From Clostridiales bacterium (lineage in GTDB: Bacteria > Bacillota > Clostridia > Christensenellales > DTU072): 54,145 bases of DNA. The notes beneath the pieces are model-generated. The model made no database searches, had not been told where the DNA came from, and saw only the letters and a program-made list of their open reading frames with translations. The position numbers were made by a program, and so were the translations under genes. Shown here piece by piece: positions 50,801 to 54,056 of this stretch. The stretch is taken from contig DUUO01000001.1 in the NCBI GenBank assembly GCA_012841525.1, positions 1 to 54,145 of the forward strand. The letters are read 5' to 3'. Numbering within the stretch: position 1 is the first letter of the stretch; each line of letters starts with the position of its first letter.

Positions 50801-53238
50801 CTACAGAACAACAACGAGATGCCTTTGGCAATTTAATAACTCTAAATGGAGAATATGTCTTAGATGAGGAAGGAAGGCAAATTCCAGGTAGATATCCAGT
50901 GCCTGTTTTAGATGAACATGGTGAAGAAATTCCACTCAAACCTATAATTAAGCCATATGATTATAACTTCTCATATGATGTTTCTGAAGATGTAATAAGG
51001 GATTTATTTGGTGGAAATGATCCTGCTACTGGAAGACAATTTACCATTCGCTTTGGTAATATTCCAGAAAATATGCAAGGTGAAGATAAAGGTAAATATG
51101 ATATCACATTTACAATGGGTGGTGCTGCAAATCTATATACAACTGGAAAAGATAATATCTCTATTTTAGATGAAGAAGCAGGAATGAGAATTAAATTTGC
51201 TTTAGACTCTACAAGAGGTATTTCACATAAAGGTAAAGATGCAAGATTTTATGTAAGAATTCCAGGTTTTGGTCTTGGTGAAAAGGGACAACAATTTGCA
51301 AGATTTGATGCTCATTGTGAACAAGCATATATTTTAGGATTTGATGTTCTAGATGAAAATGGCGAAAATGCACAAGACTTTAGAGAATGGACAAGACCAT
51401 ATGCACAATCTGAAAATATTTTAGAAATAGGATATTATGATGGCGATGATGCAACTGCTGAAAGCTATATGGTTTATAATCCATATGAATATATTGTGCG
51501 TGGCGGAGTTCCATTACCTTCAAGATATAGAGTTTATGTAGGAACCTCTGAAGCAGTAAAAGACTTAAATACTAGAGTAGTTAACTACAGAAATCTTGGA
51601 AATATTTCAGAATATTTGGTAGAAAGAAGAAAACTATTTGAAAATCCTCTAATGACGACAAGTTATGTTGATATTGAGGAAGGAATTTGGTCTGGTTCTT
51701 ATGGAAATCGCTTACTTGTTCATTATAATAAAGAAGTTATGAAAACTTCATTTAGATTAGATCTAGATGGACAAACTCACTCACTTAATATACACAATGA
51801 TCCTGAAAAATGGACATTACCAAATCCTGTATTGTTTAAGGAAAACACAAGAAGATTCTCTGCTGAAGAAATTATTTTGTTACCTTCAGTTACAACTGCC
51901 CCTGATATTGCTGTTGTTGAACCAGGCGAACCATTAACACCAGAAGGTGTGGACACAATTTATTCAAACGATACATTAAAAATTAGATATGAAGAAGGCA
52001 ACGCAACTGTGACATTTGCTGGAATTAGAGGTGGCGGTACATATACCAATAAAATAAATAAATGGAGCTTTGATGAAGTCAATTGGTATGATACAACAAG
52101 ACCACAAAAGGCATATCTACAACTTGGTGGAAAAGGTGGTCAAGTAATAGAATATGAATTTAATGTAAGACCTGAAAAAATATTATTGATGAACACAGTT
52201 GATACTATGATTTCTTTGGAAGTTGGCGGTCAACCAGCTACACTACAAAAAACATTCAAGCAAGTGTTTGTAGGAAGTTCATATTCACAATCTGCAACCA
52301 TACCTTTGGAATATACATTTGATGAAACAAATGGAGTCTTTTCTACAGTAGAAGATATGTTTAATGATGAAGATGAAAGTGCTAGACAAGTAGGACTTGA
52401 GGCAAGGGGATGGTTATCAAATGACGTGAACTCAACTATAGAAATTTTTGCAAAAATTGCAACACCTTCGCAATTTAGACAACCATCATCTATACCAGAT
52501 GATCCTACACCTGAAATCGAACAAGGTTATGCTGGCTATATTTATTGGGATGCTACAAGTGTAAGAGCATATCCAAGTCCTGCAAAATCAATAGGTGGAA
52601 AAATTTATTTAACTGCATATGAAGATCCATCACAATATGTAAATAGTGCTGGCGTTAGAAACAATTCTTTAGAAACACAAGGAGTTGGATTATATCATCC
52701 ATCTACATCTTATGGACACGGATTTGTTGCTCCACAATTACCTCCAGAAGATAAATGGAGATTTATAGGATTAAGCGATCAAGGAGTAATGGATGTTAGT
52801 CTTGGCAAACAAGTATTCCCAACAACAAAATATAAATCAATTGTAGTAAGACAAGGCACATCTGAGCAAATAAAATGGAGTCTAGAAAATCAATATCCAA
52901 TAATTGAAATTGCATCTGGAACAGAGTTTAATTTACAATATCTACCAATGATGTCAATGAGAGACCACCTTGATGCAACTGTTACAGGTAACTATTTTGA
53001 CACTAAAGAAATTCCTGCAACCGATTATGATTATATGTATCCAATTGATTGGAGAAATGCATCAGTACGTAGAACATTAAACTGGAGCCCACAAAACTTT
53101 GGTACCTTACTACCAAATAAATGGCGTGACATTGTAACATACACACAAACCAGACCAGTCTACTACACGCTTCAATATGAACTAAGACTTGGTTCACGCA
53201 AAATGACCTTAACAACGGTCTTGAAAGTCAATCCATAA
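23782..53238 (+). CDS. giant modular lipoprotein, 9,818 residues
   Basis: One open frame of 29,457 bases without interruption; no known gene name recognised. The N-terminus is a lipoprotein signal (LFAC, Cys27), so the protein should be anchored outside the membrane; no LPxTG or C-terminal anchor is seen. Residues 28 to about 5,826 comprise about fifteen diverged modules of about 370 residues. A recurring element is a strand followed by NGxLYxDLSxLG and an amphipathic segment; many modules are separated by acidic or Asn/Gln/Ser-rich linkers. About 5,827-5,921 is a carboxypeptidase-regulatory-like sandwich. Gly-rich hydrophobic stretches follow (6,454-6,508 and near 6,640). From about 6,740 to the end there are Ig-like beta repeats with [ND]P[YF]. 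Cys is rare. Surface adhesion, scaffold or lipid/ligand handling are all possible; function is unknown. The SD before ATGATG is weak. Confidence 0.93.
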   Translation: MMNKKKFFLSLIFVIVVVALVAALFACSPRAQGDPNDSIVQGDVDTTPKEIVKKEKFSKTDGSEAVKKALINTDLLYPKVVNATYTVFDIQLDFDIDIFTMSREKLTDQRISLTLVLKANIHNTDNRQSQMLLELRSNQQNAIVIGMYYADRTMYFNVLGKEYYAEELNLTNTLGQVGPLLANSGINIANIVPGIVSGSTGIEMLDGFLGLLLAFFEDKVEVTKYNMVEDSNPKNPEFRNIDYLFTLNAGDILGLAAGIVSWDTFGVPSFDPLMKQLLGFDLEDFQNKEWPPGMKIGITIRTEQKTFSKINNQGQEQLVKDYVVRGSEISAFTAVDPEVLREKYKGMTPEDLPQSSKWEEEDIFSLYRPTKSNPSGFGKDESFSIRLALSPLQIRQSNEKIDIKFTPYRIGPSGKDTRYAQGSIGNVELAGTLSVVADADSKITLNGILGEAFGLSDTLGALGDMPINFPYQTRYDFTIDARVALNLLHPERTMAELRLLFNQQPFVQIIVENDVIYLDFSNMRTLTGQFLPNVKMKNFSINSFLEGIMPTLSPYIDPNAPKLVKPEEGTEGDSAPQNADDETTEEKPPVDVMGIIGDILDNITFPGRDKTKDKWIIELNLEGPTLSKLIGRFTEVNGQMTLPNIHFEIDQKDPLNSIKLEVILGGDKIPNSDPPRFTNKAGLGLTLDRINYLQRPTWQAHSLINTEEKRNRFVDLTLGKTLDGKGYFNNGQFNVLLTGAVGLGMNKTTTGIDLSELIGSFVENLMLSVGIVETTHLNFSYMLQGNIDLNSLASIELYLEIFNPDRTDEKKYIGVFYEGASDSLYIDVKSLANLKDQIPGMQMLGELPLIKYPNLGLRNTLADVNIADTLINALYKDKTPENAAGLLTLAGMTVDSTVANSGPMMVANFAKLMLADRAVRLMAQNSMGFILSPSGEVYDLAERLFMDGEEGEEGIEEGEESGLDFLAIIGAALSEIEINSYKETLTVIVASNVLAKLVEILGSPITGLPLLNAYVQVKAVGFEFENPTEDGLKLIEDGYLKIYLAIKETGSEENTEPVDALFLRLNVIKDIGLRAGRATIRWQNSGAASEYVDFKDFLGSLKLGVKFGGYLRLHAEDADEYTNDYLNTMLGQVLKGVGLKFGLSEFDINVGFDIKGIVHIGGYDADGNFDIMQNIGKSEVSIELRHRNAEEGEQSLILGIYVKNGNIYLNLSYFGVPSIGVTSIDALIADIKELSAKPEETPAPTPSNVVSLLNIHNARYSNLFDSPEAVALQLLLYPNKISLSIGKDAIAALLAILLKSELPVTLKDTNLDIYFGETGYGPDVDDFYNDVGFGLSLTTGVEVFDLNLRLGGLQIAVKEDELIDFAVSNPETTDPPEGGYYMTNNGIPDNIYIQFGGQATINSTPLEGTDKNLVSLTPLLQGLLPDIPLEAVIEFLGIVDGALFFTIEATININEILELVNLLQDPNRGDEIPDLSFLQQTALSLHLDTYASDDPNFVDETGHRPTKRILEVFYGNGNLYLFSEVLVQIQKVKVPNAISVIAGIIGSITAGKEDGETPEDPNGETIEDPNGENKPGANYDGEEDEEITAPEAYINLMFRNHGVAVTITKSFLVGILKTLTGADLGEYLKSFEFEVYAAIGLHPLDVSLGIRLQPEPVEEDEELVYPDFVHLELKLNRLQIKPEVILPSPDEEGYVVVGDLETVGADITGALRFTVTAPKDYYGENPDEETGAIGSETEGITSFTHLIKELQRVIAAKTEYEKQKWMMERSIVYAEQGIDVIAEGIDLEEEYNEAVANGEIQKSNIDLQKLLNFGFILSIIDERLSDIATFGGEMFYKIDAIIDLTNFTNLKISLTLSTTPEDREGHVPGDILSVNVISSPLPPDPVTGEVAYDIGVYLDLENLGGPDNLLQEKIKIHHFGKFSEYMERFAHLVGEDTGETEEEPDSAQNSNNAPIDPFDIRNNGLQLSNNSPEAITATAFLLKIASNSDFYTINGAPVAVVLPSAAIYALLQSFIDTSGQPDGEIEDNPILTPEQNKYLKTGIIENSGVEYKPLDLQIENLFGSHDLSASIELGASNIKPLDPLNPTRSAILLINLSAKDVLELQIELGTIRAEINKPSYYYDNVKNDASYYDFDPNRMEDHKIKLGLSGEITFNAGDTIFTPGTPEETTALDFTPLLEGLFKMSTFGAVLENFSYGKRRVTYDVKLVIKASDLLKTIKTKDIIWILVGVELLVEFRAYTSEDTSDYALLSIYVENGTAYMDGQEALGIHKVRVDRALGELMALKFIGKDIFDYYGSTGGSEVVELNPLPEGIRGNGLSGIGNTPGRDLNIDNEVIDVDDPQYSHYVGRSPYGSGVSPKNAPFTGEDLLPYLHIILGNKTGAVIEITSALVYALLGAITLEMQDKETIIVDGEEVEVTTPRPVDLQNVVRQVIKDSLYLQLGLFANLDPIAENFPDHEADMLAIGLGFGQYDIGLGIGKLTLEMKDTVIRPEDFNAAEYAHATNLSTIFISAAIDFDLEGDNGSIFLLDKTLEEVFNMFNTPSEDGESNETMDMISSLGLAPALKVLSTISNHYRLEATANLNLTEVLDSNNQLGYPTFYKTNFKVVLRNRDKTIIENGVEVMEEVASVHYHDQVGYLNAAAFNLQPVKADDFYTNLLIIIERMRSAFQEDEDYEEGGNLPPQNAGGVGGFRYNNFDPFSIFNLPEGGMSSNIAYLKLSLSKKGFGISIGTAALFGVLGLISGDLAGYSALVNPVGEINIEALLLTPEDILKLNLGLDAYEFSAGNQRIEDIDSNGNPVLNPDGTPKYKIDPSKSIKLGLSLKNNYDGLFEIAFSYVEDRMKINAPTEAYIGGGEYTAYVPIDIQSPVVALKTTLFLEAEFGKITDAGVLGYEGYDLNKEPLTSILENIDALKDVFISILLKISQDQRARFEIVLLGNAYLNDIRASEVQVTINLITGYGESTQKSRLIRVNLSNGSLFVDLSQLNLPKILIPNFFQVVSGKETIDFSWASTLFAEIGELFAKDETEPEEPSNVSGATNSSNANGTTTNSSQNDNDLQNANANNSSQNANASGSQNANDPQNANGATTNGSQNVNDPQNAGGQFRTPIDIGLAEQLVLGGIATYGLAITARKLAFDGILGMLGLAELEMFSELIARIYAATKYNSIILGAEIEAFAKLSTDEAGQNSKIVKLGLGLDGIKMNFERWTAEAPDQDDVMLQPSSAGYITLDDFNTILFDAQLQIGANTSAGVIQLEDLFKAVLDKNGALYALIANNFEDPSFLDPIFKEDPSESQLLSALPQVIALGDLGDNLIIDIALTANLKNGLSEFWQSLQLKLSVKAEKNENFEINLYIADDLERKDIKNLYIDVEKLGIGKIVAKDIVDIMRFITAGGKGGYYDDLVEGQNNGPQQGSNILGKDESTNNIELIGQDGKPYYVSEDRLNEEFAGRYPLWGRLLNGPNEVEKMTGVVRLLLGDEEGFLIQITAQMIFAIFGMLNIPVDIAAFMEGVINPNIGVGVRPNGKFEVGIHLDSATTKGNILEPDTDHALYTITEHNRDIIVTKGLTDIQVAVANLDIPNYTPSGILLVDTIIDILLGKHPVGTEDNATIINGDTTDEIRFYEDENGDWFFRDRNNILIGRFPKSQRGSLNLSLAINIPKLQIGLANETIQMTPEGPIFMVPRQITKEEKLEYIAYDHTPINFGTNISLVMDLKNGKAILNDLLHLLLGDALNFTLPPEIDTALIFAGGDEQMRLDIGLKAGLHLGKLLSISQEDYLRSMILELTISMVIFDRLPDGIKELYHKQDIIALKMVDDVIYASVELFDTNINIKLPQIGLSKMIRDFMYNIFIIEDAVEDEEAQNTVSTEGIGGMRDPINVPDTIAPITDPVSDMLHSYSKLIGEAIRPAIFLNSSGFALLLTQEILKNAVGVLISVLNGRPDADEIDVDIETAKHLIDYLLSQISLGLPLFDEDGGMSIELNIQRYGGVATLNLGEAVTPDKDKYMSVGFSLTVSLFHNSHINAKESEYDEYYTKMTTDPELLEYYAKCFDAGNIIWRVNAGIDITVGARLTEYIMNFSSIFAEMQSSIFEDTPEYNAEVGYGALYIQALNDMEGDLTLRIKVDLLLTDINRWAVNILIQGVNLDDDGKVKKEVFAMYIIGDLNSEFSDYDTTGLKIYLTISSLRDQGLDGVVIDNALFTKFLGFDLKAVLDGLGDNLQKNTIDGLILSIVDALDLPIPVRINGEPIRKEETTPTPAPNNINLENDTNNINLGNETNSANVSNETTNVNGVSDTTNVNGANNSGALNEPEEEEVDDLENEKGTDWYFGLLEGVILTKGMLTIAVAKNALGMILDELLGFPLEEKLGSLHLDLNYDKNYIKLSIGLDHHEKVDITKVGAENLEGRIAERRPVDYVVNKIGLLEKDENHPIGQPFLVGATAIFDGVEKLIVPSGAYITNYDDAIEIGLVESSYANQIYFVEINPSAYYDINANTTKEESLAYAKDLQNKLKTYLQGRWDGDKYEVAENEDEFELWLRDTLPLYFKIVVLEEGTNRYKVMICVTKSRQESQTPSLSKIPEITLKNKVTGASYTMDDFSGHTALVKNGGSVLEKIRKQDERFLTDVSFKESDTYEIKNANGEVIETINVFATVRNDYNFAPVKSVIEQDLADYDKPFAPEKPGERETYFLEYDPLNVYEYDDSMYATSEEKLARKKALAQLFADSLVNSFAHRGYEWFEFGAKEGETRGPQTLTDRLLKMGVSVSVVRISDNYRVLVASTSEDSNFQLFLKIHSLDIGIGLKNIFASTELGGHIRDGKLHPDGITYENWDAYLLNKFKPLHEYKWEFEFNLAASVDDSLGGMVDLSDTLSTILSLVGGDNPSGIIRSLKDLNLIVQAIEDLDIEVVISLRVFIDFASLVPIRFQLEITFNNKTMIKVTYEGRQVMEHGQIVERSTIYADLTGLGFPAVKLDNLQLGTLVMQLLQNAVAGGEEEENGETPTSAPQNASQNENNNSQIISSSSNYGNEVGNINNGSSNGVSNNTLQNAPLNNNGSGIDNRNTPQRAPPIIDEFGRIKKIDISNFGWDSRLILGTIGNDEFTAAMTGAIFVALLSSISANPKVHAILGEKDFLFSSFRNIRIGYDPSDDLRGIVIRVTDETPYQKAMKFGLNVKPGYSVFTTDREPGFDHRTYSEGTEVAYDDISAIGKVGVSLSAEIRVRSKANVKSPQVEALEYLVESLINMPEGTFDFSPQNSFIVYGLEVRVFTNLADLTDTTLALEITYAREDVIIGIYYDAKDNSVYADLSGLGLFKASISGLDLLSILNNFLGKFLEEGVGLPVGPMIEDVLANAGNKDDADTTEPQNSGLTNKNGQNASSTNENESVSNDGSQNAGSTNGNKQSVPFNANMKFPKEVEIPSNVISKMPNNAATPAFDYNENATLRLLMSNEELIINPNFEVLNVLLGGSLNAPLPKIADIKVALNLYQGINNLSLNVKLDSIGNFLEVVVPERGIDLRIGHKAEAFKLSNIPGGKDQYGGLPGISLGLDSSGKIAFGADSTAIIATLMDVILFKDFKIFLEKRNDYFFLRNLKYGGVGKVMFTPFDLNASTGPTYYSVARKPDGEMHTFKDSYDNAFSAPGSIFGGDASTDEGIYKLFRIMANYGVLNNILAPYQPILFNNAYRRIRIGAYRERYNELSIQIDQLTQVAGATKTDNKDHWKPQGVRAFVRNGQLKISLSTILTIDLVPLISALAARIIDALLSAIPGAGSILGNLGFGNLIAKPLSEWISNVIGASTGYGNPLRIGMIIDKFTDGGITIMALYLPVLLNKDKKSADITKIGSIKGKVTGPDDEILVGATVTAQVLYKQDESDPGERVTYETTTNKYGEFAFVNIPTGTVTLNASKPGLVAVSKNVQLVSNLFAPTKEVTLKLSTPAEPKVFPIGSIRISGTVRDARPVGAIPNRYNGAIVYVNNVIVATVDGESYGPVTNPMVLRGTSHTFRIVLNGTTVTSGRASISPGNANPADFVDEPIGTLTFNYEYKFDSRQVTASFMTMDEQPIFEEITSANEFISLFIDRINSGAYPDSTVVEQTPAFARSNIESIIGSSAIYNSTTYDNASVVVYKLDSYEALKQAMFKLIVQEYVDGVPTATKPYFRPNSENAENDWRVEEKLKGLAYVAYSHQYRATMEIRAIPSKEMIVFGFQQAELKPVDAKDIELWITRDGKNIRETDSLYGELKSPSNDSYADDEPLRDDELRMKQLVKEERIQDKVKETMNFYALGKNKLDNTIRNFITTTVITDDKSTYYNQMLAHEKAIGFNANNKYSHIILGVGSNLSDGGLLTLSDLPYNVDFTFKVRSKVYKNYNFEPFRLIEGDMATSNKELGQVILVPRDPHWSDKPLPGASQGMLQGIRLRLGADTLDLRGGRPIGENESIEEYEDYLRGDPTDPGYTPDGIPMTTTEWAKTLGEDALNSLIDMGVGQAVSAIASLLGNLVGGAGGQFLEWILNFAGGAAAGAIPDVDFTHAQLDQLGKPVFVPWTNYVSGYGKGPKDYSDRVTYIELWINSSALDVVFNLLYEKIYPLLGYGEMIPGRRMGTQDIILVPDGTSAAKIGAMNFDGQFDDSRDMQVYDYTFESREQYMADLYKAGPQISGAVLSTLLNGVLAGLSFGNTVNTLMGAVNLLAFTPTIKDVLDQVTRLLSHLLPLSGPYSMFNEKDMPGSPLQEEEVNSTIVDNAEIGAVREEIDEGQIKTNVKKLVANEGVLRQGAELVGYNYINETGYNENYQYPATANISGVVDDEGNIVEGYERTLNFVDKSIYAKVFLNHNDGTLLDRIIAFVNGASYTNSIKKKSYEGDEEAPSKNGLTLEIDPADQFKPNATTLRADTVIYGDDGKPINAKFQAVEDMIQKWTHKTVVNSYLVITDTRYVKDAQGNIIERVIGKTYVRDVFGCPDDEDFEFGLNAFWPEEIKDGDETKVQYVYTELDNDQLRAIATITAKNDYYLELDIDNNGLGIRNINQMGALYKADIGKVYKDGEMVEGNTLENTPLAPPEKIIFHDPYNMLDFTAIGGTWANQDGGVRHNINDEDGGFIEKDFSNILPSRADVIFSDGGDARDSKGVYMYWDFSRINFTPREEGVQKGVLVGYVGNRIYGKVASSYIIEKIPVEVENGFVLDPNSTFKAIHNETTGEWFEDTETPISERTKAIDLPEIDPLDFDLEDYKSKLPEMLRYAAKKVYLQPNGDPLPINGKDYVIREYLFNKLDWDLSGINISWTGQTVNAKLTYWFEPSKPNGDVEILAPGIESRKVTINVPIKIKARTADEITSVSSLERTALYKTGHGKMYAVMSNYEYDMNAHPAFTISNGVFSINEGVTRISNRYTESDITPFGKFYPIKSETAECVGIYQYKDWHGGALIIEYEGVTRDDFVDYTNSLRASPRHEVLEDSIEAENAPAINKVSSRFRFTNIDINVEIEHELDEDGNDMYYIEYNPLSDADIVAEITSIKTITFNTVRGSDRYETKDWKVSSINTDGLSGYDPSIIVHPDYFVILNVIDLMGNVQEIKLYIRVLAREIISHNLDTTIPLGSRDIYPFQDQDFNLPNTIEINFGKRGEEGEDDEIYTTVVAREGIDFVWEYDDESKRSFNYKTAEGENSWTYVIKAKVGKDPYAQYIPVEYTIHRRLPINVQNVQVFPYSKYINNGDGEIVTESAAQLSNKQSVLYSDGIENLVALTNVYFAINDRTFREGSGTTSWDYVTAEEYMTYNGVKYYKDIKFKDPSYNGRFYYTNVLLADENLGNFVVKNVRITLRKTEIEKFEIPAMDINPYFAQDGKVTTANPDGKGDIDFMLLQEDIKAKIKGLDVKISRDMFEVISWSFIDEGGIYLDGRNAAIKVTIGNIGYHTNKIWSQEVQFQLTQNGFLSNHTYSNIAPVEEDTDGYTVEINSSANGSAEDPKVIFKISDPVSFTFPKYIDVTLNDEYETREEVPVVFDLGADKDEFYKNVEGIQGYATLGVSANNRRVIPVRFVNMKSRDIQNITYYKDANYQNEFTVSDVEDNTKSNTFYAFDGIKLPHFAIVESIVPNPSDPNNPITQTDKLNVEWLEIDAFTHSESVERTVKGRIGGVHYFGYHPVEMKIFQIGQTIVDFGNIVREVSLNPYADIKAQINSALGTSNGLVHVNVKSNDSETIETIQVNLDHQKIIQEITSSPSFTYLYENKHELQVGFGITENFGGIKKVIFEDNSTAKTLSIRQNRLMEFTVQERVAVAIRTWYGDQTIKGSLYDKIAFDDLGKATLIAVGYGKTSYSSQNPMINQNSNIHEIIGNLDKLTENEWPREQLSAIDSNLRYLKLDGQVLVSYLDSTNQIIYIGYRGHGKATNPYKTQLKNVGYNLTNYSKGLSAYNANKDVAIEIVEFTPKLDVIFRQGAIDREVLVDVSETGLIYDKTGGTYRLSAKIGQGKPKLEQTFNINVEVLPSELFSLSLASALPSNSVVRLNENGEIEKLVVDPYVGFIGLPDVVIANLGSAGSETEGKTINSKREINVVWNFERALSQLTIYGGRYDESNGSSAIATIYVVENGRETGKQSINIPIEVINRRTLGRYVKYKDGTIKEYKNYIELNPYEKGYSENFNDADFIFPVEVIYLVERYGDESLSQNIVPGNTMRKEIRFPLSQSSYNIFDANTGRPTVLENLYKGRSIRANLTFGKQGPTIAKDAMYILTITGNIFDMTYVAGLKDAIFIDPYAVRNGEQITELGYENYQYATYTESSSAPIIHNSTYEVDLPMFRSVTSDRVNEVTVNNVVIMTASGHTTKTSVTYDRIHAFSELENGRVKKAIDYSGGKGVIYATMGNAIGGFQKLEIPVIVANRKITNIFAESDMPYYLEEVDGKLQFVFDPFEIYNPDSIYPKTSYNVTFEENPSLRGNYGLNPYNSGVDPNQMKVDWNLKGVKIAVKGVNVNNNAVAKVKLNRIAANDNQSAHDNRFVQEIKYNVRVLDRTVTGFSNLYNPIYLQDEYIEDLGFVLDELGNKISTEQQRDAFGNLITLNGEYVLDEEGRQIPGRYPVPVLDEHGEEIPLKPIIKPYDYNFSYDVSEDVIRDLFGGNDPATGRQFTIRFGNIPENMQGEDKGKYDITFTMGGAANLYTTGKDNISILDEEAGMRIKFALDSTRGISHKGKDARFYVRIPGFGLGEKGQQFARFDAHCEQAYILGFDVLDENGENAQDFREWTRPYAQSENILEIGYYDGDDATAESYMVYNPYEYIVRGGVPLPSRYRVYVGTSEAVKDLNTRVVNYRNLGNISEYLVERRKLFENPLMTTSYVDIEEGIWSGSYGNRLLVHYNKEVMKTSFRLDLDGQTHSLNIHNDPEKWTLPNPVLFKENTRRFSAEEIILLPSVTTAPDIAVVEPGEPLTPEGVDTIYSNDTLKIRYEEGNATVTFAGIRGGGTYTNKINKWSFDEVNWYDTTRPQKAYLQLGGKGGQVIEYEFNVRPEKILLMNTVDTMISLEVGGQPATLQKTFKQVFVGSSYSQSATIPLEYTFDETNGVFSTVEDMFNDEDESARQVGLEARGWLSNDVNSTIEIFAKIATPSQFRQPSSIPDDPTPEIEQGYAGYIYWDATSVRAYPSPAKSIGGKIYLTAYEDPSQYVNSAGVRNNSLETQGVGLYHPSTSYGHGFVAPQLPPEDKWRFIGLSDQGVMDVSLGKQVFPTTKYKSIVVRQGTSEQIKWSLENQYPIIEIASGTEFNLQYLPMMSMRDHLDATVTGNYFDTKEIPATDYDYMYPIDWRNASVRRTLNWSPQNFGTLLPNKWRDIVTYTQTRPVYYTLQYELRLGSRKMTLTTVLKVNP
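32863..33090 (+). repeat. Asn/Gln/Ser/Thr-rich linker with SQNAN-type repeats
   Basis: Residues 3028-3103 are almost entirely Asn, Gln, Ser, Thr, Gly and Ala, with recurring SQNAN and DPQNA(N/G) units. The DNA repeats CACAAAATGC many times. It joins two modules and is probably disordered. It is the longest of the linkers. Confidence 0.85.
36508..36732 (+). repeat. Asn/Thr-rich linker with acidic end
   Basis: Residues 4243-4317 start with TTPTPAPNN, continue with repeated N(N/S/V)xN units such as TTNVNGV and DTTNVNGA, and end with a run of acidic residues. Likely disordered hinge between modules. Confidence 0.8.
38725..38952 (+). repeat. acidic then Asn/Ser-rich linker
   Basis: Residues 4982-5057 begin with an acidic run, then PTSAPQNASQNENNN and further Asn/Ser-rich sequence. 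It again separates two modules just after a LYxDLxxLG element. Confidence 0.8.
39805..39960 (+). repeat. Asn/Ser/Gln-rich linker
   Basis: Residues 5342-5393 include repeated NGQNASSTN and SQNAGSTN units, similar in composition to the linkers at 32863 and 38725. It follows the last clear LYxDLxxLG element. Confidence 0.78.
41260..41544 (+). other. carboxypeptidase-regulatory-like beta-sandwich in the giant protein
   Basis: Residues 5827-5921 read GSIKGKVTGPDDEILVGA, then TNKYGEFAFVNIPTGTVTL and SKPG, the usual pattern of this seven-strand domain found in surface proteins. A second sandwich, starting ISGTVRDARPVG at about 41581, follows directly. The pair marks the border between the module array and the C-terminal part. 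Confidence 0.75.
43141..43305 (+). other. Gly/Ala-rich hydrophobic segment in the giant protein
   Basis: Residues 6454-6508 contain GQAVSAIASLLGNLVGG, then a short amphipathic part and FAGGAAAGAIP. A similar stretch occurs near 43690-43830, and one with SILGNLGFGN near 41041. They are too polar for a certain membrane span but stand out from the rest of the protein. Confidence 0.55.
44000..53238 (+). repeat. C-terminal array of Ig-like beta repeats with an [ND]P[YF] signature
   Basis: Repeating blocks of roughly 100-200 residues contain a hydrophobic strand ending in NPY, DPY or DPF, then a strand with V-x-W(N/D/E) and a closing strand like IPVxVxNR. Signature positions include about 44905, 47191, 48187, 49234, 49573, 49936, 50395 and 51476. 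The pattern is that of cell-surface Ig-like or MBG-like repeats. Exact copy number and borders need profile searches. Confidence 0.6.
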
Positions 53239-53251
53239 TAACTTTCAATAG

Positions 53252-53342
53252 AACCAAAAGGGCTAATTTTAATCAAACAAAAAGGTTAATCCACAACAAT
53301 TAATCCAAACCCAAAAGGTTCACTCACAACAATTATCCAAAC
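53252..53342. repeat. about 32-bp tandem repeat after the giant gene
   Basis: Three units: 53252-53278 (shorter), 53279-53310 and 53311-53342, each with AAAAGG near the start and ATCAAAC or ATCCAAAC at the end. The + strand is C-rich and G-poor, the opposite of the spacer before the giant gene. Confidence 0.75.
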
Positions 53343-53344
53343 AA

Positions 53345-53390
53345 AAAAGCTGTTCATTCTTTTATCGAATTAAACAGCTTTTATTTTTTT
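53345..53390. terminator. terminator between the giant gene and the aldolase gene, likely bidirectional
   Basis: AAAAGCTGTT (53345-53354) pairs perfectly with AACAGCTTTT (53373-53382). A T run follows on the + strand and an A run precedes it, so it could stop both convergent transcripts. Confidence 0.85.
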
Positions 53391-53433
53391 AAACTTTTGT
53401 TATTTTTAACAATTAAATTAGTCTTTACACCAT

Positions 53434-54000
53434 TTATTTTTCATTAAAATATTCTTCGCAAGATTTTTCAATTGTTGCTAAAACTTTGTATGCATCTTCC
53501 ATTGTTTTCCCACAAGAAAATGCTCCATGATTTGCAATTAAACAAGCATCATTTTGGCCAAGAGCAGCAACAGTTTCTATTTCCATTTTTTTGCTTCCTG
53601 GTAAACAATACTTTGTGACTTTTACTTCATGTTTTAGGCAAGATTTTAGTTCATCATTAAATAGGGGAATACTCTTTCTTGAACTTGCAAAAACAGATGC
53701 ATTTATTGGATGAGTATGAATTACAGCCATCACATCAGGTCTACTTCTGTATATTGCAGCGTGAACTTTTCTTTCAGTTGTTGGTTTATATGGTCCAGTC
53801 CACTCTTTAATGTCTGAAATACTGACTTTTGGTAAATCTTCAGGTTTTAAGATTGAATAATCTAATCCACTTGGAGTTACTATCATATACTCATCATCTA
53901 ATCTCATTGAAATATTTCCCCAAGTTCCTTGAACTAATCTATCTTCCACTAAATTCAAGCCTGTTTCAATAATTTTTTTCCTAATATCCATTTCATCCAT
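53434..54000 (-). CDS. class II aldolase/adducin-family protein (fuculose-phosphate aldolase type)
   Basis: 188 residues, short for the family (about 210-230). Substrate-phosphate and metal motifs are present: GNIS (28-31), TPSG (42-45), Glu76, HTHP with zinc ligands His95 and His97, and NHGA with His158. Family members cleave or epimerise sugar phosphates such as L-fuculose 1-phosphate or L-ribulose 5-phosphate; the substrate is not evident. The ATG at 54000 has GAGGT 5 bases upstream. The ATG at 54012 overlaps that SD and has none of its own. It is transcribed toward the giant gene. Confidence 0.88.
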   Translation of the reverse strand: MDEMDIRKKIIETGLNLVEDRLVQGTWGNISMRLDDEYMIVTPSGLDYSILKPEDLPKVSISDIKEWTGPYKPTTERKVHAAIYRSRPDVMAVIHTHPINASVFASSRKSIPLFNDELKSCLKHEVKVTKYCLPGSKKMEIETVAALGQNDACLIANHGAFSCGKTMEDAYKVLATIEKSCEEYFNEK

Positions 54001-54056
54001 AATATACCTCATAACTAATTTATCACTATATTACTTTGCTTTAATTTATTTTTAAC

